Assembly: GCA_039519185.1 (NCBI GenBank)
Contig: CM076846.1
Location: forward strand, 155,916,406-155,980,405
Direction of reading: 5' to 3'
DNA length: 64,000 bases
DNA from: Astragalus membranaceus
Lineage: Eukaryota > Streptophyta > Magnoliopsida > Fabales > Fabaceae
A program made the translations under genes and the position numbers. The notes beneath the pieces were generated by a model that searched no databases, was not told the origin of the DNA, and worked only from the letters and a program-made list of their open reading frames with translations. The stretch's first letter is position 1. Each line of letters begins with the position of its first letter. Positions 44,645 through 56,113 of this stretch are shown one piece after another.

Positions 44645-47600
44645 CCCCACTTTGATATCTAGGTGATGGTCCTAGTCTAAACTTTTGGCCTTTTGAAGGT
44701 GACTCCCACAGACTATGATAATCCTGAGTTTTTGATACGATGAAAATTTCAATTGGTGATCGCTAAACCTTGTCTTGATATCAGCGCGATTTGAATGAAT
44801 ATTGGAGTGCAAGCCCTTTGGGTTTCTTTCTTTTTCCTTTTTTTTATCTTCTTTTCTGATTTTTTTTTTGAGCAAGTGTATTGTAAATAAATAAACTTAC
44901 TTGTCCTAAAGTTAAATCTTTGAGAAAACGAAAGCAATCAGCCATTGACCTGGATGGACTTGTTAGGGTTGTAGCGTGGCCAGTGGTTAGGGGTTATGAA
45001 AGAAGGGTTTGTGATGTGGTCAAAGGTTATGGGTAATGTGGTCAATGGTTATGGGCTTGTGGAGTATAGACTCAAATAGGCTCGGAGAGGTGTTTGATGG
45101 TTTATTGATACAATGACCTAAGTAGGTTCAGAGAAGTGCTGGAGGCCAATGATTTGGGTTTTGTGGAAGAAATGAGAATCCGGCCTAAGGAAGTGTTTGT
45201 GGGTTTATTCGGACAAGAATATCTTATGTGTTTGGTGATTTTATGTATCAGCTCGCAATTTCTACTGCTTTTGTCTTTTTCCCTGAGGATTTCTTTTTCA
45301 ATCATTTTTTTTTTTGAATTTCACTTTCTTTTTTTGTGATCTCTTTTTTTTTCCTTTTTTTTAGTAGAGTGAGCTGATAAAAGTGACACACTATTTTTAG
45401 GTGTGGAATTGATCCTTGTCGAGGGTGTATTTTTTTGATTTTTTTTTTGGCTCAGAGGGGTGGTAAAGGGTATTTCTTTTTGGATGTAGGGTATAGGAAG
45501 ATGACCACACTTCATTTCAAATCATGATTGCTTGCTGTCTCGAAAATTAACTCAGGGACAAAAATTTATTTATTTTTTATATATCTGCTTTTTCCTTTAT
45601 TTCTTTTTATATGCCTTAATTTTTGCTTAGGCTGCTCTTACGAGTTTTCAACCTAACAGGCCTTTTTGATTATTTTTATAAAGGACTTGCACCGAGGGAA
45701 TACAATGTTGACAAGATATCTAGTGATCACAAATTTGCCCCAGTTTGGGGCCTAAAGTGTTAGCTCATGAAATTTCATCATTGGGAACAAACCAAATGGC
45801 TAGCTAGGTACTTGTGTGGAGAATATGCACCTTATGGGATGGTCGGGGTGGGGCTGGCCATGAACAAGGAATGATGATGGGAAAGATATGGACACTAACT
45901 GACTCAAACAAGAGTAAATGCGCGTTGCAAACAAGTTCACTATACGAATGCTTCAAAGAGAGTTAACATAGTCGGCGACATGATAGGAGAAATTTTTGAT
46001 AACACATTAGTTAACAAAATGGACCATTTAGATCATTTTTCATGGGACTGATGAGATGCGTTATTTTCCTGAAGAAAATTGTGAACGAGCTGCAAACAGT
46101 GAATAACTCCTTTTTTGGAAACTGAGTTTCTGAAAACACCTTAAGTTTGTAGCTAAGCTAAACTTCTCCAAAGAAGAAATAATCAAACTTCGCCTCATCT
46201 CTCATCAATCTTTTGAAAAAAAAATGTGCTCATGTGTTTTTTGTATGGATGAACACGTGATAATATATATACATGATGAATGCAAATGTGTGAAATGCGT
46301 GAATAAATGGAAATACATGAAAAATGAGATGTTCACAATTTTTGAAATTGTGCGCATGATTGTTTTCTACTCTTTTCGAGAAAAAAAATGTAATGTACAT
46401 GATGATGAATATGTATGATGAAAAAGCAAATGCGTGAAATGCGTGAAGAGAATGATTTCCCGGAAAGATCAGCTATTCTAAATGATTTTTTTACTTTTTG
46501 GAGACAATATGGCATCGGATGATGCAAATCGTCGTTTATTGCTAACTGAAATATATTTTGGATGATGAATGACTTTTTGTTTTTTTTATTCATTTTGAAA
46601 ATGACTCATGCATGGATGACTGATGCGTTTGAGGTGGTTTGGAATAAAGAACTTTTATCTTTCATTATTTTTTATGATGCATGAAGAGGAGTAATGCGCT
46701 TGAATGAAATAATGAATGAATGCAAATTTTTTATAATATCAAGGTGATATTATTTTCTCATTTTGGCGTATGGCTACGCAAGATGAAACAATTTAAAAAG
46801 TATGATATTTTGTTATTTTAGATGATGAGATGCATGTTGGTACCATGATAATGGAATGAAAATGATGACTGTATTCTATTGTGAATGCATGATGATTTTT
46901 ATTTTCTAGTTAAAAGACTAACTATGCTCACGCAACAAGAATAATCAAGTTAAACGCCCCCTTGTGTCCTAATGCATGAAGGAGCACATGGTGATAAATG
47001 ACGAAAAGGCAGATGCAAATGCATGCAATGTGTGCATGAATGATCACTCGGAAAGGTCAGTTATTCTAAATAGTTTTTGGAGGCAATGATGACATAATTT
47101 TTGAAATGATGCATGTTGAAACAGTGTATAAATAATGTGTGGATGAAATGGCGGATGGATGATTTAATGAAACAGCGGATTTTTTTCGGATGAGTGAAAA
47201 GGTGCGTGAATGTTATCATGATATTGCAAATGATGAAATGCCTATATTATTTAATGATGTTTTTTTGTAAATGATTATGAATGAATGAAAATGCATGCGA
47301 AATGAATGCATGAATGCATAATGAGGATGATGGAAAGAAAATTATTTACAACATATGATTTTCAAAAGCCGGAACTTCATATTTCTGGAAAAATATATTC
47401 ACTTGATTTTTTCAAAAAGTTTGGATGCGGGGGTATGCAGCTCCTTTGTGTCCTACAGGGTTTCTTAGCGACATGATCTAAGGCTATTTTTAGGGGTTCA
47501 CACTTCAAGGATAGCACTAAAAGGGCCCTAGATCAGGTTCTTAGAGCCAACGACCTCATCTGAGAGCACCGATCACAAGGCCGTACGTCCAAGTGATGAT

Positions 47601-48362
47601 GTCATCAAACAAAGCCAAACTCTAGGTGAAGTCTTCGCAATCACACAACAAGACGTACGTCCAGTGAGCAACCACTAATGACTTCGTTCTAGCCTAAGAT
47701 ATACTCTAGCCCGGGTATAGGGCTGTCTCACCAAGAAATAAAAACAAAGGGAGTGCAACGTGTGTGTGTAGGAGCACAATGCCAAACATACCCCCCCCCC
47801 CCCCATCTGCAAAGAAAATCCAGAAACAGTCCAGCCAAAGAAAATCATCTACCCTAGGGTTTTGCATATATCATTTCAATACAAGCAAGAAAACAACCTA
47901 GGGTACTAACAATCATCTGATGCTCTACTTATCTCAAGAAAAGGAGCCAAGAAGAGGGGATCATGATAGAAAGGGGGAATGCATGAACTTACCAAAGAGA
48001 GGGATCGAAGAAGAAGGGGACATAATAAGATGGGGGGAAAATGATGCATGAGCTTACCTTTGAAGAAAGGGAGCAAAGAAGAAGGGATCATGGGGATTGG
48101 AGGAATGCATGAACATAAGTAAAGAAAGGAGTAGAAGAAACAAGAAGCAAACATAGAAGAAGAAAGAGGCAAATGCACATGAATGCAACACATTGAAAAT
48201 GCAAAGAATGCTCAATCATTAATTGGTAAAGAAAGAGGAAGAGGAAAGAAAAAGAAAGAAGAAGAAGAAAAGAGGAAAATAGAACAATCACTCAAATCGA
48301 ACAATTTTAAACCACACATCAAGTTAATTAGGCTTGACCCTCATTTTTTTTTAAAAAAAAAA
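44645..48362 (-). other. E2 internal region, 5' part: no gene seen
   Basis: This continues E2 after E3; the join aaggtgtgccccactttg is restored when one GTGTG is removed. It is rich in T runs and in gatgaatg- and gatgcatg-like words. Positions 47420-47720 resemble the E1 leader at 55540-55850 (cccttgtgtcctaaac, gacccgggtataaggc-like words), so this is leader-derived sequence. A run of about 16 C lies near 47792. No protein motif is found. Confidence 0.6.
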
Positions 48363-48381
48363 GCCCCCAGTGATGTCGCCA
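48363..48381 (-). other. E2 primer binding site
   Basis: On the minus strand TGGCGACATCACTGGGGGC follows the 5' LTR after two bases. It matches the tRNA-Arg-type site of E3 except for a few central and end positions. Confidence 0.75.
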
Positions 48382-48383
48382 GC

Positions 48384-51300
48384 TGTTGCACCCCGAAAAA
48401 TCCGGTTGGGATTTCTCGATGTACAACATGGAAGATAAATGAAGCCGCCATCAATATTTTATTTTTTAGACAAAAACATTGAAAAAAACGTCTTTTTATA
48501 CAAGGCGGGTGGTCTTTTCGAAATCAGGAGATGTAGGTTCGGGGGTCGGTTAGACACGGGGAAGGTATAAGCACCCCGCATCTCCTTTCTACCGAAAGGG
48601 AACCATTAATTTGATGTGTGGTTTCGACAAAGTTTGATTTGAAACGATGTTCTATTTCTTTTCGTTTTTCTTTTTTATTTGAGAAAAGCGTTTGGAAAGA
48701 AAACGGGGAAAAGAAAGATTTTTTTTTGTATTTTTTTTGAAAAGGGTGCTTGACGGGACGTGGCCCGCTCCTACGTATCCTCAGATGCAATGAGGAAATC
48801 AAAGCTACGTAGTTCTCCTTTTGGTTTTGAAAAAGGATTGAGCTTTCGCGAAGACCGAACAACAACGGTTAGAATGGTCTCGCTACTAACTCCTTTTGAA
48901 AACAACATCATCATTAACAACCTAATCGGCAACGGCGCGATTGGTGTTTAATGACAATTGGTTTATTTTGGAGAAATGAATAAGTTTTCGAAAATGGGAT
49001 AGAGCTTTTGCGAAGACCGAACAACAACAGTTAGAATGGTCTCGCTACTAACTCCTTTTGAAAACAACATCATCATTAACAACCTAATCGGCAACGGCGC
49101 GATTGGTGTTTAATGACGATTGATTTATTTTTGTTTTGAAAGTAAAAGTTTCTTTTTGTTTTGAAATGATTTTAGGAAATGGGTTTTAGAAAAGAAGTAG
49201 AACATTTCAAGTCAATTCTAAATCCATAACCAAATGCAAATGAATGAATAATACTCAAGCAAACATGAACATATCATTCATTAACCAAGATTAAACATGC
49301 CCATACAATCAAAGGGTTCAATTATTAAAGATGCAAAACAAAGTTCTCAAAGTAATTGTGTGTGTGCAAGAAGGATTGTATTTACCCTAATGGCTCTATG
49401 CTACAACATGCATGTAGACTTACGTCTCCATTAGGAGGTCATACAAGTGGAGAAGAGGGCACACAATCAAGTCAAGACATTTACATGGCATCAAGAACAA
49501 GTGAATACAATTGATTGTAAACATAGAGTATTCTAAGTTAAATGATTGAATATGTAAGCAAGGATGCATGATTAAGTAAGCATGTAAGTGCATGAGTGTA
49601 CAAGGAATGGATGCATAGCACTTTATTTATGAATGGATGGCATACAAGGATACATAAGAGGATGCAAGAGATATAAGCATATGAGGATGCATGAGAGTGT
49701 CACATAAACTAAGTATGAATGAAGATGCATGAATGTGAAAATGTTTTGGGTATTTTTGCAAGTTGATAAGTTGTAAAACTTTAAGTAAAAAGTTAGTGAA
49801 AAGTAAAGTAAAAATGCATGAAGTAAATGGTAATTATTTAATGAGATGGTAAAGTAAAAATGCATGAGGTAAATGGTAATTATTTAATGAGATGGTAAAG
49901 TAAAAATGCATGAGGTAAATGGTAATTATTTAATGAGATGGTAAAGTAAAAAGTTAAAATGTTTTTTTTACTTTTGGTAAAAAGTTAATGAGTGGTAAAG
50001 TAAAAGGTAAAAAAAAAAGAATAAAGGTGAAAAACACAATGTCACCAATTTTATTCACTCAAATAAGATCAAAGAAGCAAGTTTCAAGCAACAAAATGAT
50101 CAAAAATTGGCCTCCAAGGCCGAAGCACATCAAGCAACAATTCATCCTCAAGTTCATGCCAAAACTTTGTAAATGAGCACACAAAAGCAACATAAGGCAC
50201 AACCCTATACTAACATGTGAAATTATAAGACAAGCATCACACAAGGCATGTATTTATCCAACTCAAAAATTCAAGAAAACAAACAAGCAACATAAACCCT
50301 AGGATTTAAGCTCTAACCCGAGGGCATACATGGTAGAATCAAACCCAAAAATCAATCTCCAATCATGGAACAAGCAAGAAAACATATTATTCAACAAAAT
50401 AGGCCCTAGGCCGAAGCAAAAGAGGTGAGGAAAATAAGCTTTATTTGATAAAAAAACTCATGAACAAGGTAAAAAACACATGAACAAAAATTCATTTCAC
50501 TAACAAGTGCAAAATCAACATAAAAGCAATTATTCAAGGGTGAGATGCCAACTCTCACCCACCAACAATAACAACAAACTACATTTTAGCTATTTTTGAT
50601 GATAATATGTGAAGAAGAAGGAGTAGAAGATGAGTTTATGCAAGAAAATTAAAAATGAAGCAAGGATCTAGGCTTACCTTTCAAGATCTTGCGAAAAGAT
50701 GAAATAGAGAATGAAATAAAAACCAAGAACACTTGAAGCTCTTCTTGAATGCCACGAAAATCACTTGATCTCGAAGGATTTGATGATGAATTTTGAAAAT
50801 AATGCAAGATTAGAAGTGGATTTAGTGTAGGAATCAAGAATATTGGAGGTTTGATGGTTGAAAATTGAAAAATTGATGGTGGAAATGGGTGGAGGGGTTA
50901 CGGTTTTGGAGGAAGAGGAAGAGAGGGTTTGTGAGCTGATTGTGTGCTAGGGTCAAAATGAGAGTGATGTGTGTTGGTCTCTTATTTTTGAGTTTTTTAT
51001 ATGAAGGCCAACTTAAGGGTATTTGTGACGATGTGCTTCTTGTAAACCATTAGGATTTGAGATAGAATTTAAATCAATGGTCAAGATTGCAATGCACAAG
51101 GATTAGGGACAATGAGAAAGCACAAATGGAAGGGAATGAGCTGGTGTCATATGAAATTGAAGAGTTTTTTGTACACAAAAATTGTTGAGGGCAATTAGGT
51201 CAATTTGCATATAGTTGTAGCCTAGGATTTGATCTAGAATTTTAATCAATGGCTAGGAATACAACTCACATGGATTAAGGGCATGAAGAAACACAAAATG

Positions 51301-52060
51301 AGGTAAAAATGGGCTGGAAAATTCGGAGCAAAAATGAGTGGAATGGGTGGAAAATTTGCAAGTTGTCATTTTTGTCTTATTGAGGACACTTCCCCTTTTT
51401 TTTCATTCTTTTTGATTTTTCTTTTTATGATTATTCTTTTATTCCATGAAGATTCTTTTTTCTATTTTGGGCTCATCCTAGGATTCAATAATTGGGCCCA
51501 AAATTCCATGACAACACCATTCCCAAAATTGATTTTGGGCCCCACTCTAGCGAAAATGACCATTTTGCCCTTTTGTTCGAAAATTGAGTTTTATGCTAGG
51601 AGACTTAATATTTATGCGCACAAAAAAAACACAACTAAGCACAAATCTTCCTCAAATAATCCTTTGGTGATGGATCGGTGATTTGGGACGAAAAGACCGC
51701 TTTTAGCGTGAAATGACCAAAATGCCCTTTCACCCTAAAAACCCTAGTTTTTGCCCAAAGCACATTTTCACTTTAAAAATGACTTTTCCCCCTAGGAATG
51801 ACCTCTAAGACCTTGGGATTCATGTTAAGTGGCTTGTTCTGAGAAAACATCCCCTATTTGCGAAATGACTAAAACACCATTTTGCACTGAAAAACCCTAA
51901 ATTGTCCAAAAGTACATTCCAACTCCAAAAACGATTTTAGAAACTTTGAAATGACTTCTATAACCCTAAATGCAATGCATGATGCTCTTTTCTCTTATTT
52001 ATTTATTCTTTGGGGAAAATTAGGGTTTTGACCTAAGCCGGACAAAATTGGGGTATGACA
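48384..52060 (-). repeat. E2 5' LTR
   Basis: The 3677-bp partner of 21013-24691, with the same repeats, hairpins and TATA box. Its right end meets E1 gag at a clean ATGAC duplication. Confidence 0.92.
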
Positions 52061-52858
52061 ATGACCACGTTAGGGACGAGGCACAAGTCATAAGCATCTC
52101 TCGCACCAACATTGGATCCTTCAACTGCTCTCAACCGTTCCTCAAGCATTTGTAATTTGTCCTTGGCTTGAGGGTTCTCCATAGGGTAATTCTGAGGGGG
52201 GCCACTCATACCATTGTAAGGATGAATCCTCGGGACTATGGCTGGGTTCACATTTGGGATATGTGAATGAGTAGGGTACCGTAGATTGGACCCCTGAGCT
52301 TGAGGATCAACTATCAGCGGTGGAGTGTAGCCAAGTGGGAATCTTTGTGGCGCGACGACAGGGCTCGGGATTTGAATTTGTGGCGCGACGACAGGGCTCG
52401 GGATTTGAATCTGTGGCACCCCCAGATTACCATCGTGACCTGTCGGTGCATACTGTTTTTGGCCCACGACTCCCGAGGGACCATCTTCTGAGTTGGCATC
52501 GGTTGCCGGATGTGTGTAACCTTGTGGAAGTCCCTTGCGGAAGTCTGTAGGGAGGCCATTGGCTACCCTGGCCATTAGCCCCGGTAGGGTACACGGGATG
52601 TGGGATCATGGGTCCACTGGGAAGAGGAGGGTTGGTAGCTTGATTTTCAGTGTTCCCAGCGGAGACATCTTCATCTGCTTTTCTGTTCCTCAAAGCTTGT
52701 AAAACCTTTAAGATTTCAGCCATCTGTTCTTTCATCCCATCTATTTCTGCCCTAAGCTCTTGATTGCCTAGGTTCTGATTACCCTGATCTAGGTTATCCT
52801 GATATGGATTATCCTGATTTGGGTTATCCTGATGCGGATTGTCCTGATTTTCTTCCAT
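52061..52858 (-). pseudogene. E1 gag, N-terminal part
   Basis: The ATG at 52858 starts MEENQDNP, followed by NQDNPYQDN-type repeats, a leucine-rich helix and a Pro/Gln-rich stretch ending LCLVPNVV, where E2 is inserted. The next gag residues are found at 21012 downward. A frame change lies near 52430-52570. Sequence around the start aligns with the E3 gag start at 33650. Confidence 0.88.
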
Positions 52859-53180
52859 ATTTCTAGCCTGAGAACGAGTTCAATATCGATGTTGACGCAC
52901 CAGCTTGTCATTTACTCTGTTGATGGGATACATGGTATGAGTATATGAATGGATGAAAAGATGAGTGATGCATGTGTGCATGAGTCTTATTGTTTTAGGC
53001 CGAGAATCGTAAGTGCCTCTTGATTTGTCACAAGTACACAAATCAACGTTTCAAACATTTTCAAGAAAGGAGGATCAATAGGTGAAACAACCAAACTTCA
53101 TTGATGGGGAAAGTACAACATGCCTATTTTTTTAAAATAAAAACTTCAAAAGGAAAAGTACAATGCTTTTTTGATTTCAC

Positions 53181-55247
53181 TCAAATACATATGATTTTCA
53201 TTTTTCCACTCCCCTCTCTTTTTTTACTAGTAGTGTGACCAGCTTTCTCCCTAAGTTTTGCAATCAGGATCTTGCAAAATTCCACAAACTCGCAAACTTG
53301 GATCGGGGTGTTAAACGGGTGCATTGCCACGTCAGCCTTCTTTAGAAGTTCTGGAACACCCATGACAGCTTGGTTGGCCATCCATGCCAACTTTGAGAAT
53401 TTGTCTTTCCAGTACAAGCTTTCGGTCTTCAACTCTATGAAGACTTCATGGTTTTCTATCCTGCTGACCAACTCTACAAAGCGACTCTCCCAATAGATGC
53501 TTTCAGTCTTCAATTGGTGGTAAACTTCCTCTTGATATCTGATATGATTCTTCAACTCATCAGATCTTTCATGCTCCCCTCTCAAGGCCTGTTGGTATTC
53601 TCGGAGTATCTCTTCAATTGTCTCTTTATCCCGCCTAATACTTTTCACTTGATCTTCTAATTAAGCTATCAATATCCGAGACTCTCTTTTCGACTTCACC
53701 AGCAGGCTCTGTGGTTTTTTCAGCAATCATTGATTTTTCCCGTAACTCCTTCCACTTGTGCGCATCATCAATGGCCTGGTTCATTTTTAAGTTGCATCGT
53801 TTTAGCTCTTCCTTTGCCCCTCTTAGGTACTTTTGAACCTCTTGTTTGCTCTTTTCCTCAATCTTAAGCCGCTTGTGGCTATCTTCAATGGCCAATGACT
53901 TAGTTGCGTTTTCCTCCTCCATTTTCTGGTTTTTTAGAAGCATTTTCTCTAATGCTGCCCGTAAGCCTTTCTTTTCTTCTTCAGCTTTTGACATTGCCAT
54001 TTTGAGCTCATCTAACTCTTCGACAGTGGGAAGGGTAGGTTCAGGTACTTCTTCCTCAAATCGTAGTGCGCTTCGGTAAGGCAATCGGGTGTCTTGGATC
54101 CTTTTTTGGAGCCATTGACGAAAGGTGGGTTCCTTATCGCCGCCCCTCTTAGTAAGCTCTTGTCTTTTGCGGACAACCTTATCCACGCTTGAGAAATCCT
54201 CCGGAGCATGTCAACCTCTTTTGGGCTTCCCCCGTGGAGGTAAAAAGGGATTAACATGTCTTCGGCAGGCGGATTTCACATGGGGTACCCCAGCTGTCTT
54301 AGAGTCAGAGAGGGGTTGTAATTTATGCATCCTCTTGTCCCCATGAGTGGGACATTTGAAAGCATCCACATTGAAAATGCACTTCAGGCCTATCTTTCCA
54401 CCATGATGGGTGCCAACGAACCTTGTATTCATCGAGGTCCCTTAGCACTCACAACCATTCACTAGTGTTCATCGTCTTCACATCACACCCCTTAGCATCT
54501 TCAATTGGGCCTTTCGCTTTAATTTTGTTAACAAAAGCATGGGTGAGAAGCCAAACATACAAGGCGTGTAGGCAGCAATATATCTTCCTCCCCTTTAGCT
54601 CACTATAATGAGTGAAAGTACAGTAAGTGTCTGCAAGAATGGCTGGAATTGGGTTGGATGGGTTTTCTTCATCTTTGAAGGATAGGAAGACACTGATAGC
54701 TGTTGTGTCCACATATCTTTCAAGGCGTAGATATGGAACAATGCCAAAGATGGTCAAAGCTAACACTTGTTTAAAAGGACCCCAATTTCTAGCATCGACG
54801 AAGGACTTCATTGGACTTTCCAGATATTCTTCTGGGAACCCTACAATGTGATTTAGATTTTTCTTTTGGAGCTTCAAATTTTCTTTGCTGATTTGTAACA
54901 TTGAGGCAAGTTTCTCATCTGTGTAGTAGTGCCCCTGATACTGGTAGGGCCTAATGTCTTGCTGAGGAAGACCAAGGATCCGTGCATATTCTTCCAGAGT
55001 AGGTGACATTTGGAAATTTTTGAAGGTAAAAACATCTCAAGGAAGAGTCATAGAATTGGCTCAAAGCAGCAATGACATTTGTTTGCACTTCCAACTGTAC
55101 TAACATAATAATCTTCCCATAAGTTCTATCAAAAGACCCGCGCTCGATGGGCGGCATCCAACCCGCACATTCCCTCAGACTCGTCAGATTAGACTGTTTC
55201 ACTATAGGGTAGTTCAAAGTTTGAATTGCTTCATTGTTTGATCCCAT
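53181..55247 (-). pseudogene. E1 ORF1, frameshifted
   Basis: The ATG at 55247 (MGSNNEA...) opens the same gene as E3 ORF1. Matching segments are SPTLEEYARILGLP, NWGPFKQVLALTIFGIV, AILADTYCTFTHY and FSKLAWMANQAVMGVP. At least four frame changes or stops split it (around 55000, 54450, 54200 and 53640). Confidence 0.88.
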
Positions 55248-56092
55248 ATCGCCTTACTTATGACAAAATCTTCAAGCCTCTTACAATTCCCGGCAAACCT
55301 AAATGAGATGAATAACATGCATTTAAGCATTTTTTTAACATTTTTTGTGAAATAATAATGTTGTATGATGAATCAAAGAATGATGTTACGCGTGTTAAAA
55401 AAATGAAAAGTAAAAGAAAGTTTTTGGTGATTCATCTTGAGAAAGCATTAACTATATGTCACCTCATATACATGTAAAAAGGAAAAAGAAACAAATGGTT
55501 TTGATGATATGATTTTTGAGAAAAATTATTTGTAATGATGCAGCGGGTAGGTGAAATGCCCTTGTGTCCTAAACAGGTTCTGTCTTATATATAAGTCATG
55601 GTCTAGATAGGGCCACTTATGTGATTAAGCTCTCAGGTGGCTCTATTCACCTCCTCACAAAGTTCTCCAGAGCTAAAATCCCTTTTATGATATGATCCAC
55701 AACGATAGCTAGCTACCAGGTGTGGGATACCATAAAAGAGCGAACTCTGGTTGAGACTTTCATGATAGTCAGACAGATAAATCCAGAATGACTATCACTA
55801 ATGATCTCCACCCGTCCTAGGTTGTTTTCAGACCCGGGTATAAGGCCCCACTCAGAAGTGCGTGAATAAACATGTGTAAGTGATGTGTGTGATATAGGCA
55901 TAATACCTAGACTACCCAAGCTGCAAAAGACATACAGATATATAATAGTACAAAGGTCTTCTACCCTAAAGTTCAATAAAACAAAGAAATAAATAAAATA
56001 GACATGCAAATATAAGAACTAAGGGTAAAACAAAGTACGAAATTAACAATAATCTACACATTTAATTAAATTAGGCTTGACCCTCTTAAATT
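55248..56092 (-). other. E1 untranslated leader
   Basis: AT-rich, without a gene. Positions 55540-55850 resemble 47420-47720 in the E2 leader. Confidence 0.6.
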
Positions 56093-56111
56093 GTCCCAAG
56101 TGAAGTCGCCA
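56093..56111 (-). other. E1 primer binding site
   Basis: On the minus strand TGGCGACTTCACTTGGGAC lies two bases after the 5' LTR. It differs from the E3 site at three or four positions, by decay or because another tRNA isoacceptor was used. Confidence 0.75.
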
Positions 56112-56113
56112 GC

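Larger units (their letters stand above)
21013..52060 (-). mobile_element. E2: non-coding Tat/Ogre-type element, minus strand, TSD ATGAC
   Basis: LTRs of 3679 and 3677 bp (21013-24691, 48384-52060) flank an internal region that, without E3, is about 7.15 kb. ATGAC is duplicated at 21008-21012 and 52061-52065. The primer site (48363-48381) and polypurine tract (24692-24707) are present, so it was once replication-competent in cis. No gag, protease, RT or integrase motif was found in either strand, so it must be mobilised by an autonomous relative. The LTRs differ by roughly 17 substitutions in a by-eye comparison (about 0.5%), so it is young. It split the E1 gag gene and was in turn split by E3. 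Confidence 0.9.

Noticed and set aside
47780..47810. Poly-C run as a functional site
   Set aside because: It is a simple homopolymer with no partner signal; it may even be a sequencing length error.
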